Shown piece after piece: positions 1-11,260 of a DNA stretch of 64,000 nucleotides. The position numbers were made by a program, and so were the translations under genes. Numbering within the stretch: the stretch's first letter is position 1; the number at the start of each line of letters is the position of its first letter. The notes beneath the pieces are model-generated. The model searched no databases. It saw nothing but the letters and a program-made list of their open reading frames with translations, and had not been told where the DNA came from. Origin of the DNA: Orientallactaga sibirica (lineage: Eukaryota; Chordata; Mammalia; Rodentia; Dipodidae); NCBI GenBank assembly GCA_036365145.1, contig JAEOAD010000024.1, positions 10,448,501-10,512,500 of the forward strand, given 5' to 3'.

Positions 1-450
1 AAATGTGCCATATCTTCATTATCCAGTCATCAGTTGAGGGACATCTATACTGGTTCCATTTCCTAGCTATAGTGGTCAAACAAGTATCTCTAAGGTACTG
101 AAACGAGTCCTTAGGATATGTGCCTAGAGTGGTCTAGCTGGGTCATATGGTAGATATATTTTTAGCTGTCTCAGGAACCTTCACACTGACTAGGGATGTA
201 GAACATTTTTTAGGTGTTTATATGCCATCTGTATTTCTTCTTCTGAGAACTGTCTGTAGTTCCATAGCCCATTTATTAATTGGGTCATTTGATTTCTTAT
301 TATTCAATTTTTTGAGCTTTTTTCTATGTCCTAGATATTAATTAATCCTCTGTCAGATGTATAGCTGGCAAAGATTTTCTCCCATTCTGTAGGTTGTCTC
401 TTTGCTCTTTTCACGGTGTCCTTAGACTCTATTGGTGAAGACTCCACATA
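1..450 (-). mobile_element. L1 ORF2 C-terminal fragment, inverted part of a twin-primed L1
   Basis: The minus strand encodes a decayed L1 ORF2 tail: a run like RQPTEWEKIFASYTSDRGLIN (about 331–420) and, on the plus strand, the antisense 'ctagctatagtgg…gggtcatatggta' text typical of ORF2 3' ends. The element continues past the left edge of the window. It meets the sense 3'UTR of the same L1 type at about 450, which suggests one 5'-inverted insertion. Stops and frameshifts make it non-functional. Confidence 0.85.
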
Positions 451-1305
451 TTTGGGATGCAAGATCACTGAGAAATACTGCTGGAGCTGAGCTGAAAGCC
501 TCCTCCATACGGACCAGCTGAAAGAATGCTGGAAAAAGCTAAGCTGCATGCAGTTCAGTGGGAGAGAGGATGAAAACACCAGTGAAGATGCTCAACAGTG
601 AATACTGAAAGCTTTAAATTTGGCAACCCAGGTCAAATGAGCCAACAGATGCAATAGTGGCATGTCTGAATGGGGGAAACCAACTACTCTCTAATTGGAC
701 TGGAGGCCCACTCCATGGGAGGAAATACATTCGTGATACTGAAAACCTATAACAGTGGTAGTCATGAGCCCTCATGGTGTAACATCTGTTGGTGTCTGGC
801 TAAATGTTTATACTATGCTCACCAAACTGCCCCATAAGCACTTCTCCTAATGTCCATACACATATATTAATGCTACTCTCACTTTTGGTTAGAGAAGCTT
901 CTCTTTTCAGATGGTGGTGTTCTTGGGATGATTTAGAAGGCACTATGGTGCTGAGAAGTGACAGAGGAGTGCTCAGCACTGAAACGTCTCAAACCTACCT
1001 TCCAAGGCTCAGGGTCCATTGTGGAAGAGGTGTCAAAAAGAATGTAAGAGCCAAAGGAAGAGTAGGACTCCTTACAACGTGCTCCTCCAGACACAAAATG
1101 GCCTGTATATCCATGAACTCACAGTGCCTGTTACTACCTACATAAGACCATCATAATAGAAGGAAAAGACCATGACATCAAAATAAAAGAGAGACTGATG
1201 GAGAGTGGGGGAAAGTGAGGGGGGAGAAGGAAGGGAAGTAGCATGGGCTATTGTCTATAAGGAATTTGTCAATAAAAAAAGAATAAAATTATATATATAT
1301 AAAGG
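451..1305 (+). mobile_element. L1 (Lx-like) 3'UTR, sense
   Basis: Sense-strand L1 3'UTR. It has the 'aaccaactactctctaattgg' and 'aggcccactccatgggagg' motifs and a G/A-rich stretch (1195–1240), and ends in an A-rich tail with 'aataaaaaaagaataaaa' (about 1271–1290). The same 3'UTR type recurs at 43950–45240. With the inverted ORF2 piece to its left this looks like a twin-priming product. Confidence 0.75.
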
Positions 1306-2224
1306 TGTCCTGAGGGCAAAATCTCATCCAATGAAGGTTCCATGTTCATTTGAAAGATGAAAGGCTAAAATGAAGGGTTCTCTACACCAACACCATCACC
1401 TGAGGAAATGTTTCACCAAGGTCAGACTGAAAGGCATATGGAGCTTTCTCACAGCTTTCGTTCTGAGACAAAGCTTCATTTCAAGCTGGCAGCAGAAGTT
1501 GGCAGTATCATCCATGTCATAATGATTTTGTAGGCATGTATGATACAAGACTGTGAGGGTCATGGAATTTTGTAATAAGGTTCTACTCAGCTTCTGAAGT
1601 CAGTAAATGTGTGGCAGAGTTGAAGTTCCTGGGAGGATCCCCAAGCGGATCCTAAATGAAACTATGAAAATGAGTATTTATTTGCATGGGAGGCTTTAGG
1701 ACGTTTGACACACCAGCACCATAGGTTATATACTAAGGAAATGAGAGGAAGTTAGGTCGCTTTGTTAGGTAGGTTAGGGTGACTAGGCCCAAAACTTCAA
1801 AAGCAGAAATGTCCTAAGTCTGCTCTTGCAATGTCCACTTTACTAGAGATCAAGAGAAGGATGTCTCTTCTCCTTATCTCTTGACTAAAGGAGTTACCTA
1901 GGTCTGCTTTCTTCATGAACAATGTGAGCCCTTCCTGTGAGGGAGTTTCCCCTTCCTAGAATTTAAGCCTAATCCTGGCATTGTTATTGGTGAAGCTCTG
2001 CCCCAAAACTTGCTGTCACAGCTGGTCACTTCTTGAGTCAGCCACTAGCCCAGACCAATCATCCCTCATTCTGGCTCACCTGAGCCTGAAGGTAAGGCAT
2101 ACCATATTAAGGTTTTAAGTAGCCAGTTACCAGGTGACAGATCTTTCTTTGCTGGCTGTTCATCTGTCCTGAACTTCCAGGTTTCTGTTCTGATAAGCCT
2201 CCCCTGGTCTCAGCTGGGCTGAAA
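1306..2224. other. Unassigned region, possibly old repeat
   Basis: No gene is supported. The right part (about 1900–2220) rises in GC content and may belong to the retroviral sequence around the following LTR, but no polypurine tract or coding frame is clear. Confidence 0.4.
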
Positions 2225-2804
2225 TGAAGGGAGATCCCTACTCCCCCATGGGCTCTCTATCCCCTGGTGTCGCCCACATGGCCGGAGCTTTTGGCACTTT
2301 CTTCTCTTTCCTCCCTAAATCTCTGTTCAGGTTCCAAGGTTCATGCTTGTTCTTCCACATTGTTGGGCCCTGCCTGGTGTGAAGCCGAGTGGTTAGCCCA
2401 GCCAGTCTTGGCCTACTCCCGGTGAAGCCTAGTCGAGCTTCCAGAGCCTGAGTAGAGTTTGGTGACCTGTCCTTGAAGTGACTCAGCACCTAAGCTGAAA
2501 CTGCCTCCGCCCAGCTGCTGTTGACGTGGTGAAATACTATTGGCTCTTACACCTTTATCTCATCCTTTTTCCCACCCTCTCTCAAAATATATAAATACCT
2601 TCCCATGACAATAAACAGAGAGATTCCCGCCTTAGACGGTCTCCGCGGCTCAATGTGGTTTTTCTCCCTGGTGTTTTGGGGGGGGAGGGGTTTGAGTCGC
2701 CGACACCCACCTTCTCGCTCAGCCTCGAGAGAAGTGGCTGGCCCGGTTCTCTCTCTCTTCCTCTCTCCCTGCTGGTGGTGGAGGTAAAAAACCCCGGCAC
2801 CACA
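2225..2804 (+). mobile_element. ERV-type LTR, sense
   Basis: Promoter-like retroviral LTR layout. It may start at 'tgaaggga', has a TATA-like 'atatataaata' (about 2587–2597) and a polyadenylation signal 'caataaac' at about 2609–2616, then a CpG-bearing R/U5 ending 'ccggcaccaca'. The start resembles the LTR start at 37787 (minus strand), 'tgaaggga'. No clean short TSD flanks it, so the exact ends and whether internal sequence follows are uncertain. Confidence 0.6.
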
Positions 2805-3490
2805 TGAGTTCATGGGCCGTAAGGCTGTACCCATTTTCCTTTCCTTGGTTTGTAGATCTTCTCTTTCCCTTGGATATTCCTGAACAAAAAGGTAGTCTTT
2901 TATAAATTACCCTTCTCAGTCCTGTTCTATCCAGTTCTGTGGTTAACAAGCCGACACAATCTGAGGGTTTGAAGTTCAAGGACTATTCCTGAATCCCAGC
3001 ACCCTGTTACAGAATGTTGCAGGATCAGAGTGTAGCGGGCCCAAAAGAGAGGCTATGAGTGAATGCTAGATGGAACAGATCTGGAGGAGTGGGGCTATTA
3101 AAGCCCCTTGGAGCACAGATGATTCCATTATCAGTTCCAGGTATGAGCATATAGCTTGATGATTTGGAGTGTGCCCTGATGGATATCTGTCTTGACTTTG
3201 TTGAATAGTCCTTACTATGACTATTTTTCCAGTTTGGATTGGAGATGTTTATTCTCTACCAATGCACTTAGGAAGTATGTAACCTGTTTATTGATGTTAT
3301 AGAGGCTCACAGTTAATAAATTGGCTAATTCTCATAAGAGACTCTTTACTGGCACTTCTGAACACTGTTGTGACTATTAAAACTATGGGACTTTTGAAGT
3401 TAGACTAACTAAATTTTGCTTTGTATGATTGACATGGGTCTTTGAACACAAAGGGTGGAATGTCATAATTTAAAGTGGAATATTTGAGCT
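2805..3490. other. Unassigned region after the LTR
   Basis: About 690 bases without a recognisable gene or repeat. Sequence after the LTR could be retroviral leader or flank; I see no primer-binding site I can defend. Confidence 0.35.
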
Positions 3491-3499
3491 TCAAGTTGA

Positions 3500-4166
3500 A
3501 AAGGAGTAGAATTGTGATTAGTCTCCAGTTGTCAATTTGATAGGATTTACAATTACCACTCCTCCAAATATCTCTGGGAATATTTGTGAGGAATTTCCTA
3601 GATTAGGTTAATTAAGGAGGAACAATCCATTCTAACTGTGGGTAGCATCATTTCATGGACTACTATCTCCTGAACATAAAGAGAAAGTGATTTGAACAGC
3701 AGCATTCTTGCTTCCACATTGTGGATGGATTGTGACCAGTTGCATCAAGCACCTGCCACCATACCTTTCCTGCCTTGATGGACTGTAACCTCAAACTGTA
3801 ACCAAAGTAATCCTGACTTTCCTTGAGTTGCTTCTCATCAAGTGTTTTGACATAGCAATTAATAACATAATTAGCATATTTATTCAACGGGTTGAAGACA
3901 TGTGAAATGTCTAAAAAAAAGATTATCCCCGAAAAAGAGGGAATTCTTCCAGTACACCCTGTAGTTCTGAAGAGCAGAATTATTTTTCTGTGGGCTTCCT
4001 GCATAGCAGACTTCAGAATTCCTGTGCAGCAGCAACTCTGTCCATCTCCAGCCAAATGCCCCACTCTAAGGTTTAGACTGGCCACGATTCATAATACATT
4101 GGGATAGATCTTTTTTTCCTATGCACACGCACAGCCTGTTGGCTATGTGTCTCTGGAGAACTCTAA
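3500..4166 (+). mobile_element. Mammal-type dispersed repeat, probably a nonautonomous DNA transposon
   Basis: Begins 'ccagttgtcaatttgatagga' and ends near 'ttggctatgtgtctctggaga'. These match the edges of a widespread mammalian repeat whose copies start with '…tgtcaacttgac' and end with '…tctctggagaaccctgac'. In rodents similar copies are filed as URR1-like hAT elements, but I am recalling this and the family name is tentative. The 140-codon minus-strand open frame inside (3663–4085) shows no family resemblance. Confidence 0.45.
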
Positions 4167-4960
4167 AATTTTCATTGGGCAGAACACAGTTTATTTCTTC
4201 TGAAGGCATCCTAAACTCTAGAACTTAGGTAAATGAGACACACTGGCTAAAAAAGATAATTTTGGAGTGGAAGCTACACACTTATTACATAGATAGAATA
4301 ATACTTATTTATGAGTGGTCTAACTATCTGAAGATATGCTAATGTTAACATAATTCTTATATTTACATTAATATTTTATTAATAGAAAATTTTATTGCCA
4401 TTTATATGAACTATGTAATTTCATGAAAGCAGTAACATACATCCTGAAGATAAATAGAGATAATAAATGAAATAAAACATAAATGTTTAAGGTATTGTAT
4501 AGTGTAGTACATTGTATAGCATAGTATGTCCTCTTATGAACTATGATCAGGTTTTATTGAGGTTACTGTAGAGCCATGCGTTGCTTGTCAAAAGAAGCAC
4601 TTTGTTTGGAACCAGTGGTTGTATTCTGAAGATAAAAACAGGGCACCAAGTTTCTTAATAAATGATAACATAGATATAAGTTGATGCTTAAATTCTGTGT
4701 AGCTTCTCTTTTATGTGAAGTATTTTTGAAAGCTTTGAGAGCCTGTACTATTGAAATAATTACAGTTTTATTTCAATTTATTAATGTAATGACTCATGTA
4801 AAATTTTGCCTTTTATACAACCTTAGATATTTTAGGTAATTCAAAATTACTTGTGATTATTTATACATGTGTAGACATATTTACAAGGTATTTATATATT
4901 TAATCATCATACATATCCATACTTATACACACCCACACACAACACACACATGGGTAAATG
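4167..4960. other. AT-rich unique-looking DNA
   Basis: No gene, SINE or LTR recognised; long A/T runs and many stops in all frames. Confidence 0.6.
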
Positions 4961-4965
4961 TGTGA

Positions 4966-5004
<39 letters not shown>
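4966..5004. repeat. (TG)n microsatellite
   Basis: Nearly pure TG dinucleotide run of about 39 bases. Confidence 0.95.
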
Positions 5005-5008
<4 letters not shown>

Positions 5009-5030
5009 GTGGTATAGATCTTCAAAGAGT

Positions 5031-5246
5031 TTTTTTATATATATGAATGAGTGAGTGAGAAAGAATTGGCACACCAGGGGGTCCAGAAAGTGCAATCAAA
5101 CTCCAGATGCTTGTGCCACTTTGTGTGCATGTGTGACCTTGTGCTTGTATCACCTTGTGTGCCTGGCTTATGTGGGATCTGGTGAATCAAACATGGGTCC
5201 TTGGGTTTCACAGGCAATTGTCTTAACCACTAAGCAATCTCTCCAG
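5031..5246 (-). mobile_element. B2-like tRNA-derived SINE, antisense
   Basis: Reads on the minus strand from 'ctggagagattgctta' to an A-rich tail at the left end (poly-T at 5031). Contains the conserved 'catgtttgattcacc' B-box region and 'ccagatgc'. Longer than the short subfamily because of an extra internal segment. Confidence 0.85.
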
Positions 5247-5248
5247 AC

Positions 5249-5300
5249 ACACACACATACATACACACACATACACACATATATATATATATATATACAC
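5249..5300. repeat. (CA)n/(TA)n microsatellite
   Basis: CA/CATA repeats that grade into (TA)n. Confidence 0.9.
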
Positions 5301-5311
5301 AGACATATATT

Positions 5312-5456
5312 GGTTTTTTTGAGGTAGGGTCTTGTTCTATTCCAGGCTGACCTGGAATTCACTCTATAGTCTCAGGGTGGCCTCGAACTCACAGTGATCC
5401 TCCTACCTCTGCCTCCTGAGTGCTGTGATTAAAGGCATGAGCCACCATGCCCAGCC
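5312..5456 (-). mobile_element. B1 SINE, antisense
   Basis: Full B1 on the minus strand: 'ggctgggcatggtggctcat' at the right end, 'aggcagaggtaggaggatc' inside, and a poly-T (minus-strand A tail) at the left. 7SL-derived rodent SINE. Confidence 0.95.
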
Positions 5457-5903
5457 CTCTAGATATCTTTTAATATCAAGATTACCTTGTGCATCAGTGT
5501 GTTTGTATGTGTGTGTCTTTTACTATAAGGAAATACCTGATGTAAGCTAACTTTATAAGGGAAAGGGGTGGGCTTACTTCATAGCTTTTGAGGCTGATTA
5601 TCCAAGATCATATAGATTCATTAGTTCAACTACACTTTAGTGCCTAAGGATGGGAAGTGTCAATGCTCAAACATTATCCAAACTATTTCATCATTTACCA
5701 TGGACCTAAAAGATTAAATCACTATTGCTTGCTAATTGGGAAAGAAATGCTTAGGATTAGCCCATTTCAAATGGATATGTTTCTGAAGTTAATTTTGAAC
5801 TACAGAGGGGTAAACTTTTCAAAAATGTTTGAGTACCTTATGAATTATTCAGTCTAGTGCTGATAAGGATGAGCTGCCTGTTGAAGAAACAAGGAATATG
5901 CTT
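5457..5903. other. AT-rich unique-looking DNA
   Basis: No gene or recognisable repeat apart from short TG runs near 5500. Confidence 0.5.
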
Positions 5904-6095
5904 AAAAATCCAATGATGTGCTGGGCGTGGTGGCACACCCCTTTAATCCCAGCACTTGGGAGGCAGAGGTAGGAGGATTGCTGAGAGTTTGAGGCCACCC
6001 TGAGACTACATAGTGAATTCCAGGTCAGCTTGGGGTTAGAGTGAGACCCTACTTCAGAAAACAAAACAAGATAAAACAAAAAAAATCCAATGATG
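5904..6095 (+). mobile_element. B1 SINE with 15-bp TSD
   Basis: B1 body at 5919–6080. It is flanked by a perfect duplication 'aaaaatccaatgatg' at 5904–5918 and 6081–6095. The intact duplication indicates a fairly recent L1-mediated insertion. Confidence 0.97.
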
Positions 6096-6620
6096 ACAAA
6101 ATAGCAGAGGAGCTAGTTGATAAGAAGGGGTTCAGTGGAAGTGGAGTGGTACAGGGCAAGAGGACAAAAGAAGATAATGAGAGGGAATTATGACTCCTCC
6201 CTCCATAGAGTGCTGATAGACTTGGTCTTGTAAAAGTCTCCAGCAGGTGATTACCGTTCCTCTGCTTTGAGAGAGCCAGGGCCATGTCTAACGTGAAGGA
6301 CACAGCTATGCTGCTGGTGGATAGAGATATTCTTTCACATAAAAGTGCAAAATATTTAATTAAGAGAAGAACAGCTAAATTTAGATTTGTCTATGAATTA
6401 CAGAATTTCTTTTATACTAATCAGACATGCATTCTCAGACATATATCTTAGCTGCCTTGCATTCTCAAGAGTAGAATAAAATGTCTGGGCAGTATGATCT
6501 CTAGTGTTCTGCACTGATGATGACAACAATAAGTAAATGTCAGCCCATTTATTTGTTTTTATTGGACCATGCCTGAATTTACAGGCTTTAAAGGAAAAGG
6601 AAAAACACTATTTTATAGTT
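6096..6620. other. Unique-looking DNA between B1 copies
   Basis: No gene is supported; open frames on both strands are short and unlike known proteins. Confidence 0.5.
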
Positions 6621-6788
6621 TTTGTTTGTTTGTTTGTTTTGTTTTGTGTTTTGGAGGTAGGGTCTCACTCTAGCTCAGGCTGACCTGGAATTCACTATGT
6701 AGTCTCAGGGTAGCCTCGAACTCACGGTGATCCTCCTACCTCTGCCTCCTGAGTGCTGGGATTAAAGGCGTGTGCCATCATGGCCTGC
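6621..6788 (-). mobile_element. B1 SINE, antisense
   Basis: Minus-strand B1 with a (GTTT)n-type tail at its left end and 'aggtagggtctcactctag' on the plus strand. Near full length. Confidence 0.95.
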
Positions 6789-7403
6789 TTAAAATGAATC
6801 TTTTTATTAATAACTGGGACATCTAAACCAGTGGCTCTTATGTTTGCCTAGACATCCTGAATTCAGAAAGAAATTAATAAACAAGAAAGAACAAAAGAGT
6901 TTTGAACAAATCCATATAAAGGTGACAGTAATAGTTTAGAAGCTGATCAGAATAACAACTTAATAACAGTAGTTTTTATTATCAAAACTATTATCAACTG
7001 TAATTGGTTTTCCAGTCAGAAAAGAACCACCCTGTGGCTGTGTTGATTAAAAAATGCCCAACATGCAAGAGCTGAATTAAAGTTGCATCTTGCTTTCCTG
7101 TTTGGAATTTATTATAATGAAGTAGAAAACTATTCCTTTAAAAACTGATTTGATTATACTTTCACTGATTAGTAGACTATATATAGAAATAAACCAGAGT
7201 TGAAATACTTTCTACTTTGCAAAGTAGAAGATACTATAGACGCACATGACATTTTGCAATTCAAAATAGTAGGGCTAGAATTTGATTTGAATTTCTTATG
7301 TTACCTGTACTTAAATTTCCATGATTCTAAAAATAACTGAGGGCTACTCAATTTATATAACACTTCACTCTAACTTTTGTAATTAAATTAAAAAAATCTA
7401 CTT
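6789..7403. other. AT-rich unique-looking DNA
   Basis: No gene or recognisable repeat. Confidence 0.5.
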
Positions 7404-7675
7404 GTGGGTTGGGCAGATAGTTCAGTGGGTAAAGTGCTTTCCATACAAGCATGAGGTCATGAGTCCAAACTCTAGAATAAGCATGGCGTGGTGACACACA
7501 CCTTCAATCCCAGCACTCGGCAGACAGAGGTAGGAGGATCACTGTGAATTAGAGGCAGTGTGAGACCACATAGTGAATCGCAGGTTAGTCTGGGCAAGAG
7601 TGGTACCCTACCTTGAAAAACTAAAAAGAAATAAATAAATAAAAAATAAAAAATAAATAAAATAAAAAATAAAAA
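7404..7675 (+). mobile_element. Composite SINE: ID-like tRNA head joined to B1
   Basis: First about 75 bases are tRNA/ID-like ('gggcagatagttcagtggg…catgaggtcatgag'), followed directly by a B1 body ('atggcgtggtgacacacacc…') and a long A-rich AAATA tail (7629–7675). This matches the known rodent ID–B1 composite design. Confidence 0.8.
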
Positions 7676-7687
7676 AAACCTAGCTAG

Positions 7688-7935
7688 TGTATATGCTAAT
7701 CCCAGTACATTGCACCTGTAATCCTAACTGGAGATGTTGAACTGTCAGGATCCCTGGTGCTTGCTGGATATTCAATTTAGCCTAATTGGGGAGGTTCATG
7801 GTTAATGAAAAAATTTGACTCAGAGAAAATGGACCGTGTTTCTAGGGATGCTTCCCAAGGTTTTCCTCTGATCTCCTCATAAATGTGCCCACACATTTAC
7901 ATGCAAGCATTGGAACACACACACAGACACTACTC
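7688..7935 (+). mobile_element. B4-like SINE, sense
   Basis: Carries the B4/RSINE1 order in sense: 'cctgtaatcctaactgg', 'aggatccctggtgcttgctgg', 'gcctaattgggg', then a CA-rich tail (about 7914–7930). Diverged. Confidence 0.6.
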
Positions 7936-7940
7936 TCCTA

Positions 7941-8008
7941 TCTGGGCATGGCAGTACGTGCCTGTACCACTAGCAGTGGGAAGACAGAAATAGAACGATC
8001 AGGAGTTT
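7941..8008 (+). mobile_element. Old B1 SINE, 5' half, split by a later SINE
   Basis: 'ctgggcatggcagtacgtgc…agatcaggagtt'-type B1 text that stops at the SINE insertion and resumes at about 8281. The duplicated 'atcaggagtt' is the TSD of the inserted SINE. Confidence 0.75.
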
Positions 8009-8222
8009 GGGAGCTGGAGAGATGGCTCAGCAGTTAAGGTGCTTGCGTGCAAAACCAAAGGACCTCGGTTCTATTCCCCAGGACACAGGTGAGCCAGATG
8101 CACATGGTGGTGCATGCGTCTGGTGTTCGTTTGCAGTGGCTGGAAGCCCTGGTGTGCCCATTCTCTCTCTTGCTCTGCCTCTTTCCCTCTCTCAAATAAA
8201 TAAATAAATAATAAAAAAAAAT
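8009..8222 (+). mobile_element. B2-like SINE nested in B1
   Basis: Good copy from 'gagctggagagatggctcag' to a (AAAT)n tail (8196–8222), with internal Pol III box-like text 'ggttctattcccc'. After the tail, 8223–8280 holds a short B1-5'-like piece ('ggtggcacacacctttaa') and more A-rich sequence before the host B1 resumes. Confidence 0.92.
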
Positions 8223-8280
8223 ACCCGAGGCTGCCTGTGAGGTGGCACACACCTTTAAAAAAATTAAAATAAAAAATAAG

Positions 8281-8395
8281 AAAGATCAGGAGTTCAAGAC
8301 TAATTTCATTACATAGCAATTTCAAGGCTACCCTGGACTACATGTGACCCAGTGTCCACAAAAAACAAACCAAAACAAACCAAAACAAAAAATAC
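8281..8395 (+). mobile_element. Old B1 SINE, 3' half
   Basis: Continuation of the B1 begun at 7941: 'agatcaggagttcaagactaa…ggctaccctggactacatg…' then a CAAAA-type tail. Confidence 0.7.
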
Positions 8396-8427
8396 CCATG
8401 AAACAATAAAAAAAAAAGTTCTTCTTT

Positions 8428-8792
8428 TGTACTATGATTTAAATATGTATGTCCCTCTAAATTCATATGCTTGTCATATTAAGAAATGGGACCTTGGAAG
8501 ATGATTAGATCTTAAGAGTTCTACCGTCAGTGATGAAATTAGTGTTCGTATAAATAAATATCCATTAGGATGAGACTTAGTTCCTGTTGCACTTTGGTCC
8601 CATCCATTATGGGAGCACACAGTGTTTAAATTGCCAAATAACACAGTCATATAGTGATGGACATGATTCTATCTTGATTCTATCCTCCAGAAATGTGAGA
8701 GATAAGCTTCTGCTATATGCTAATTACCTGTGCTGGGTTATTATTATTATTTTTCTTGATAGCAACAGGGAGGATAGGAAATAAACTGTACA
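8428..8792 (+). mobile_element. MaLR/MLT1-like LTR, sense
   Basis: Text of the mammalian MaLR LTR type: 'tgatttaaatatgtatgtcc' near the start, 'cctccagaaatgtgagaga' in the 3' part, ending near 'actgtaca'. Strongly diverged, so old. Confidence 0.6.
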
Positions 8793-9910
8793 GAGATATT
8801 GGGGGCCTCTGCAAATTATCAAACTGTGGGATTGGATTTGGTACTGGATGGTAAATAAAGTCTAGGTCACAAAGGGCAATTTTGTTGAGGGCTGGGGAAG
8901 GTTAGAGCCTGATTCTTAGAGATTATTTAAATGACCATGAACACAATGCCAGTGGAAACATGGGTGGAAAAGATAATTTTAGTTAGGTCTCAGAAATGAT
9001 AAATAAGTATTAGGGACTAGAGGAAAGCCCATCATATTCATCAAATATCAAAGTGCTCAGCCTGATAAAGTTGACAACCTAGTGCTCTTGAGAAACCAAA
9101 CTTTTTGATTGATAAGCTTGAATATTTGGTGGGGGAAGTCTCAAAGCAGTGTCCAGTGTCTTGTGTTACCTCTTGACTACTTTTAGCAAAACATGAGAAG
9201 AGAATGGAGAAAGAAGAGTTCAAGGCAGAATTAATAATCAGAATGGAAGGAGACCTTTAGATTTTGGGAGTTCTCAGCTTTGAAAGATCATAAAGAACGA
9301 AGTAAAAGCATGGTTGGGTGTAAAGTCCAAGATAATAGACAAACATTAACCTCTCCATTAGAATGGATAGAAGGAAACATTAGCATGGATAAATTGGAAG
9401 AATGGCACTCAAATCAATTCACAGAACTCTGCGATTGCCACAGTCACTGCAGCCAGATGGCGTAACCCAGGGAATTCATGAGCCTTCAGGACTCAATGCC
9501 CAAGGAATTCTCAAATTTCTTCCTTCCACAATCTTGCACAGTTGTCCTTGTCAGATCCAGACATTGTTCAAGTGGGTCCATGCATAGCTTGGGCGGCTGC
9601 ATTGGAAAACATCGTCAGAGAACTATAAGTGCCCATGTATTGGGAACCACAGACAAGCATAGTGGCCTGAATTTCTCTACCTAGATTCCAAAGGATGCTA
9701 GTGGGTCTAAGAAAAGAAGTGCTGCCTGGGAGAGAACCCCATCTAGGGCTATGCCTAATAGAACTAGGAGGACAATGGTCTTTCAGATACCCTGTACCAA
9801 CAGAGCACCCAGGATGGGATTTTGACCTGGGGGACAACCATGAGCATACATCACCAACATTTTGGAGTCGTAGGATCAATTTGACCTGGAGCCCTGGCTA
9901 ATTTAAACCA
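8793..9910 (+). mobile_element. Possible MaLR internal sequence
   Basis: Follows the LTR directly. It contains 'aacctagtgctcttgagaaa' and 'ttgataagcttgaatatttg', which look like MaLR internal sequence. No frame encodes a retroviral protein, as expected for these nonautonomous elements. No 3' LTR is seen. Tentative. Confidence 0.4.
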
Positions 9911-10370
9911 GCAGGCATTAAAGAACACCATAGCTACGAATGGTAGAATAAAAATTTGCAAGTCATATAAAATATGTGCCAAGATATTCTTAAAAATAAA
10001 ACGTTTTAATTCATTTTACATGATCAGAACTCTATGAAACATATTTGCTCACCCCAATAGAAATAAAATAAAAAATAGCAAAATAACATTTGGGAAACTT
10101 ATTAATGTACTGATATTGAACAGCCTAACTTAATAATTGATGAGCCAGTGAGATACTTACAAAGAATATAAAAAGATGTGCTGTGAAGTGAATAAAGGAC
10201 AAAGCTTACTTAGTTAAATAACTTTCTTAGTTTCAGCACTTCTTACAAGGAAATTTATAGTCATATGTGAACATACTATCAGCAATTGTGTATCTCAAAA
10301 CAGTAACAATTTCATTTAGAGAAAATATCTAAAAGTAGACTACAATTAAAGCTAATAGAAAGAAAATGAT
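9911..10370. other. AT-rich unique-looking DNA
   Basis: No gene or recognisable repeat. Confidence 0.5.
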
Positions 10371-10373
10371 TAG

Positions 10374-10545
10374 CGGCTGGAGAGATAGCTTAGGGGTTAA
10401 GACACTTTCCTGCAAAGCCAAAGGACCCCAGTTCTATTCCTCAGTACTCACATAATCCAGATGCACAGGGGGCATATACTTCTGGAGTTAGTTAGCAGTA
10501 GCTGGAGACCCTGGCACACCCATTCTCTCTCAGTCTCAAATAAAA

Positions 10546-10612
<67 letters not shown>

Positions 10613-10613
10613 G
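10374..10613 (+). mobile_element. B2-like SINE with expanded (AAAG)n tail
   Basis: SINE body 10374–10545, then an almost pure AAAG tetranucleotide run (10546–10613), a microsatellite born from the SINE tail. Confidence 0.93.
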
Positions 10614-10799
10614 AAGCTAGGCTAAAATAAATAAAATATCAAAATTAGAAGTATAGGGCTGATGGAAAGTACTATATAGGTTGTCACCAGATTCAGTCAT
10701 TCCACAATGTATGCACACTTCAAAATATCATGTACTTAGTAAATACAGTTTATATTTGTCAGTGAATAATAAAATGATGTCACAAATAAAAAAAGTATA

Positions 10800-11027
10800 G
10801 GGCTGGAGAGATGGCTCAGCAGTTAAGGCGCTTGCTTGCAAACCCTAAAGACCCAAATTCAATTGTCTAGTTCCCATGTAAAGCCAGATGCACAAAGTGG
10901 CACATGCATCTAGAATTCATTTTCATTTACAGTGGCTGGAAGTCCTGGTGCACCCATTCTCTGTCTATCAGTCTTCTATTTCTCTTGCTGCCAAGTAAAC
11001 AAATGGAAATATTTTTAAAAATAGTAG
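10800..11027 (+). mobile_element. B2-like SINE, sense
   Basis: 'gggctggagagatggctcag' start, 'agccagatgcacaaagtggc' middle, diverged 3' end with A-rich tail. Confidence 0.92.
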
Positions 11028-11103
11028 ATTGCAAGGGAGAAAGTTGATTCTTTTTATTGACTATTAGAGACTTTTTTTTGGAAATTAAAAATTGCACTTA
11101 CTA

Positions 11104-11260
11104 GTCTATTTATTTGTGTTTGGGGGTGGGGCATGCCAGGATCTCTTGCTATTACAAACAAATGCCGGTCTGCTTTACTGGGGTGGCTGGGAAATTGAAC
11201 GCTAGCTGTTAAATATTACAAGCAAGCAACTTAATCACTGAGACACCTTCTCCAGGTTCT
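11104..11260 (-). mobile_element. Older tRNA-derived SINE, antisense
   Basis: Minus-strand copy with 'gctggggtggctgggaaattg'-type B-box region and 'aagcaacttaatcactgagac' on plus. Diverged; resembles the copy at 56044–56180. Confidence 0.6.

Noticed and set aside
3663..4085. 140-codon minus-strand open frame
   Set aside because: Lies inside an old dispersed repeat; no domain, no codon pattern, no start context.
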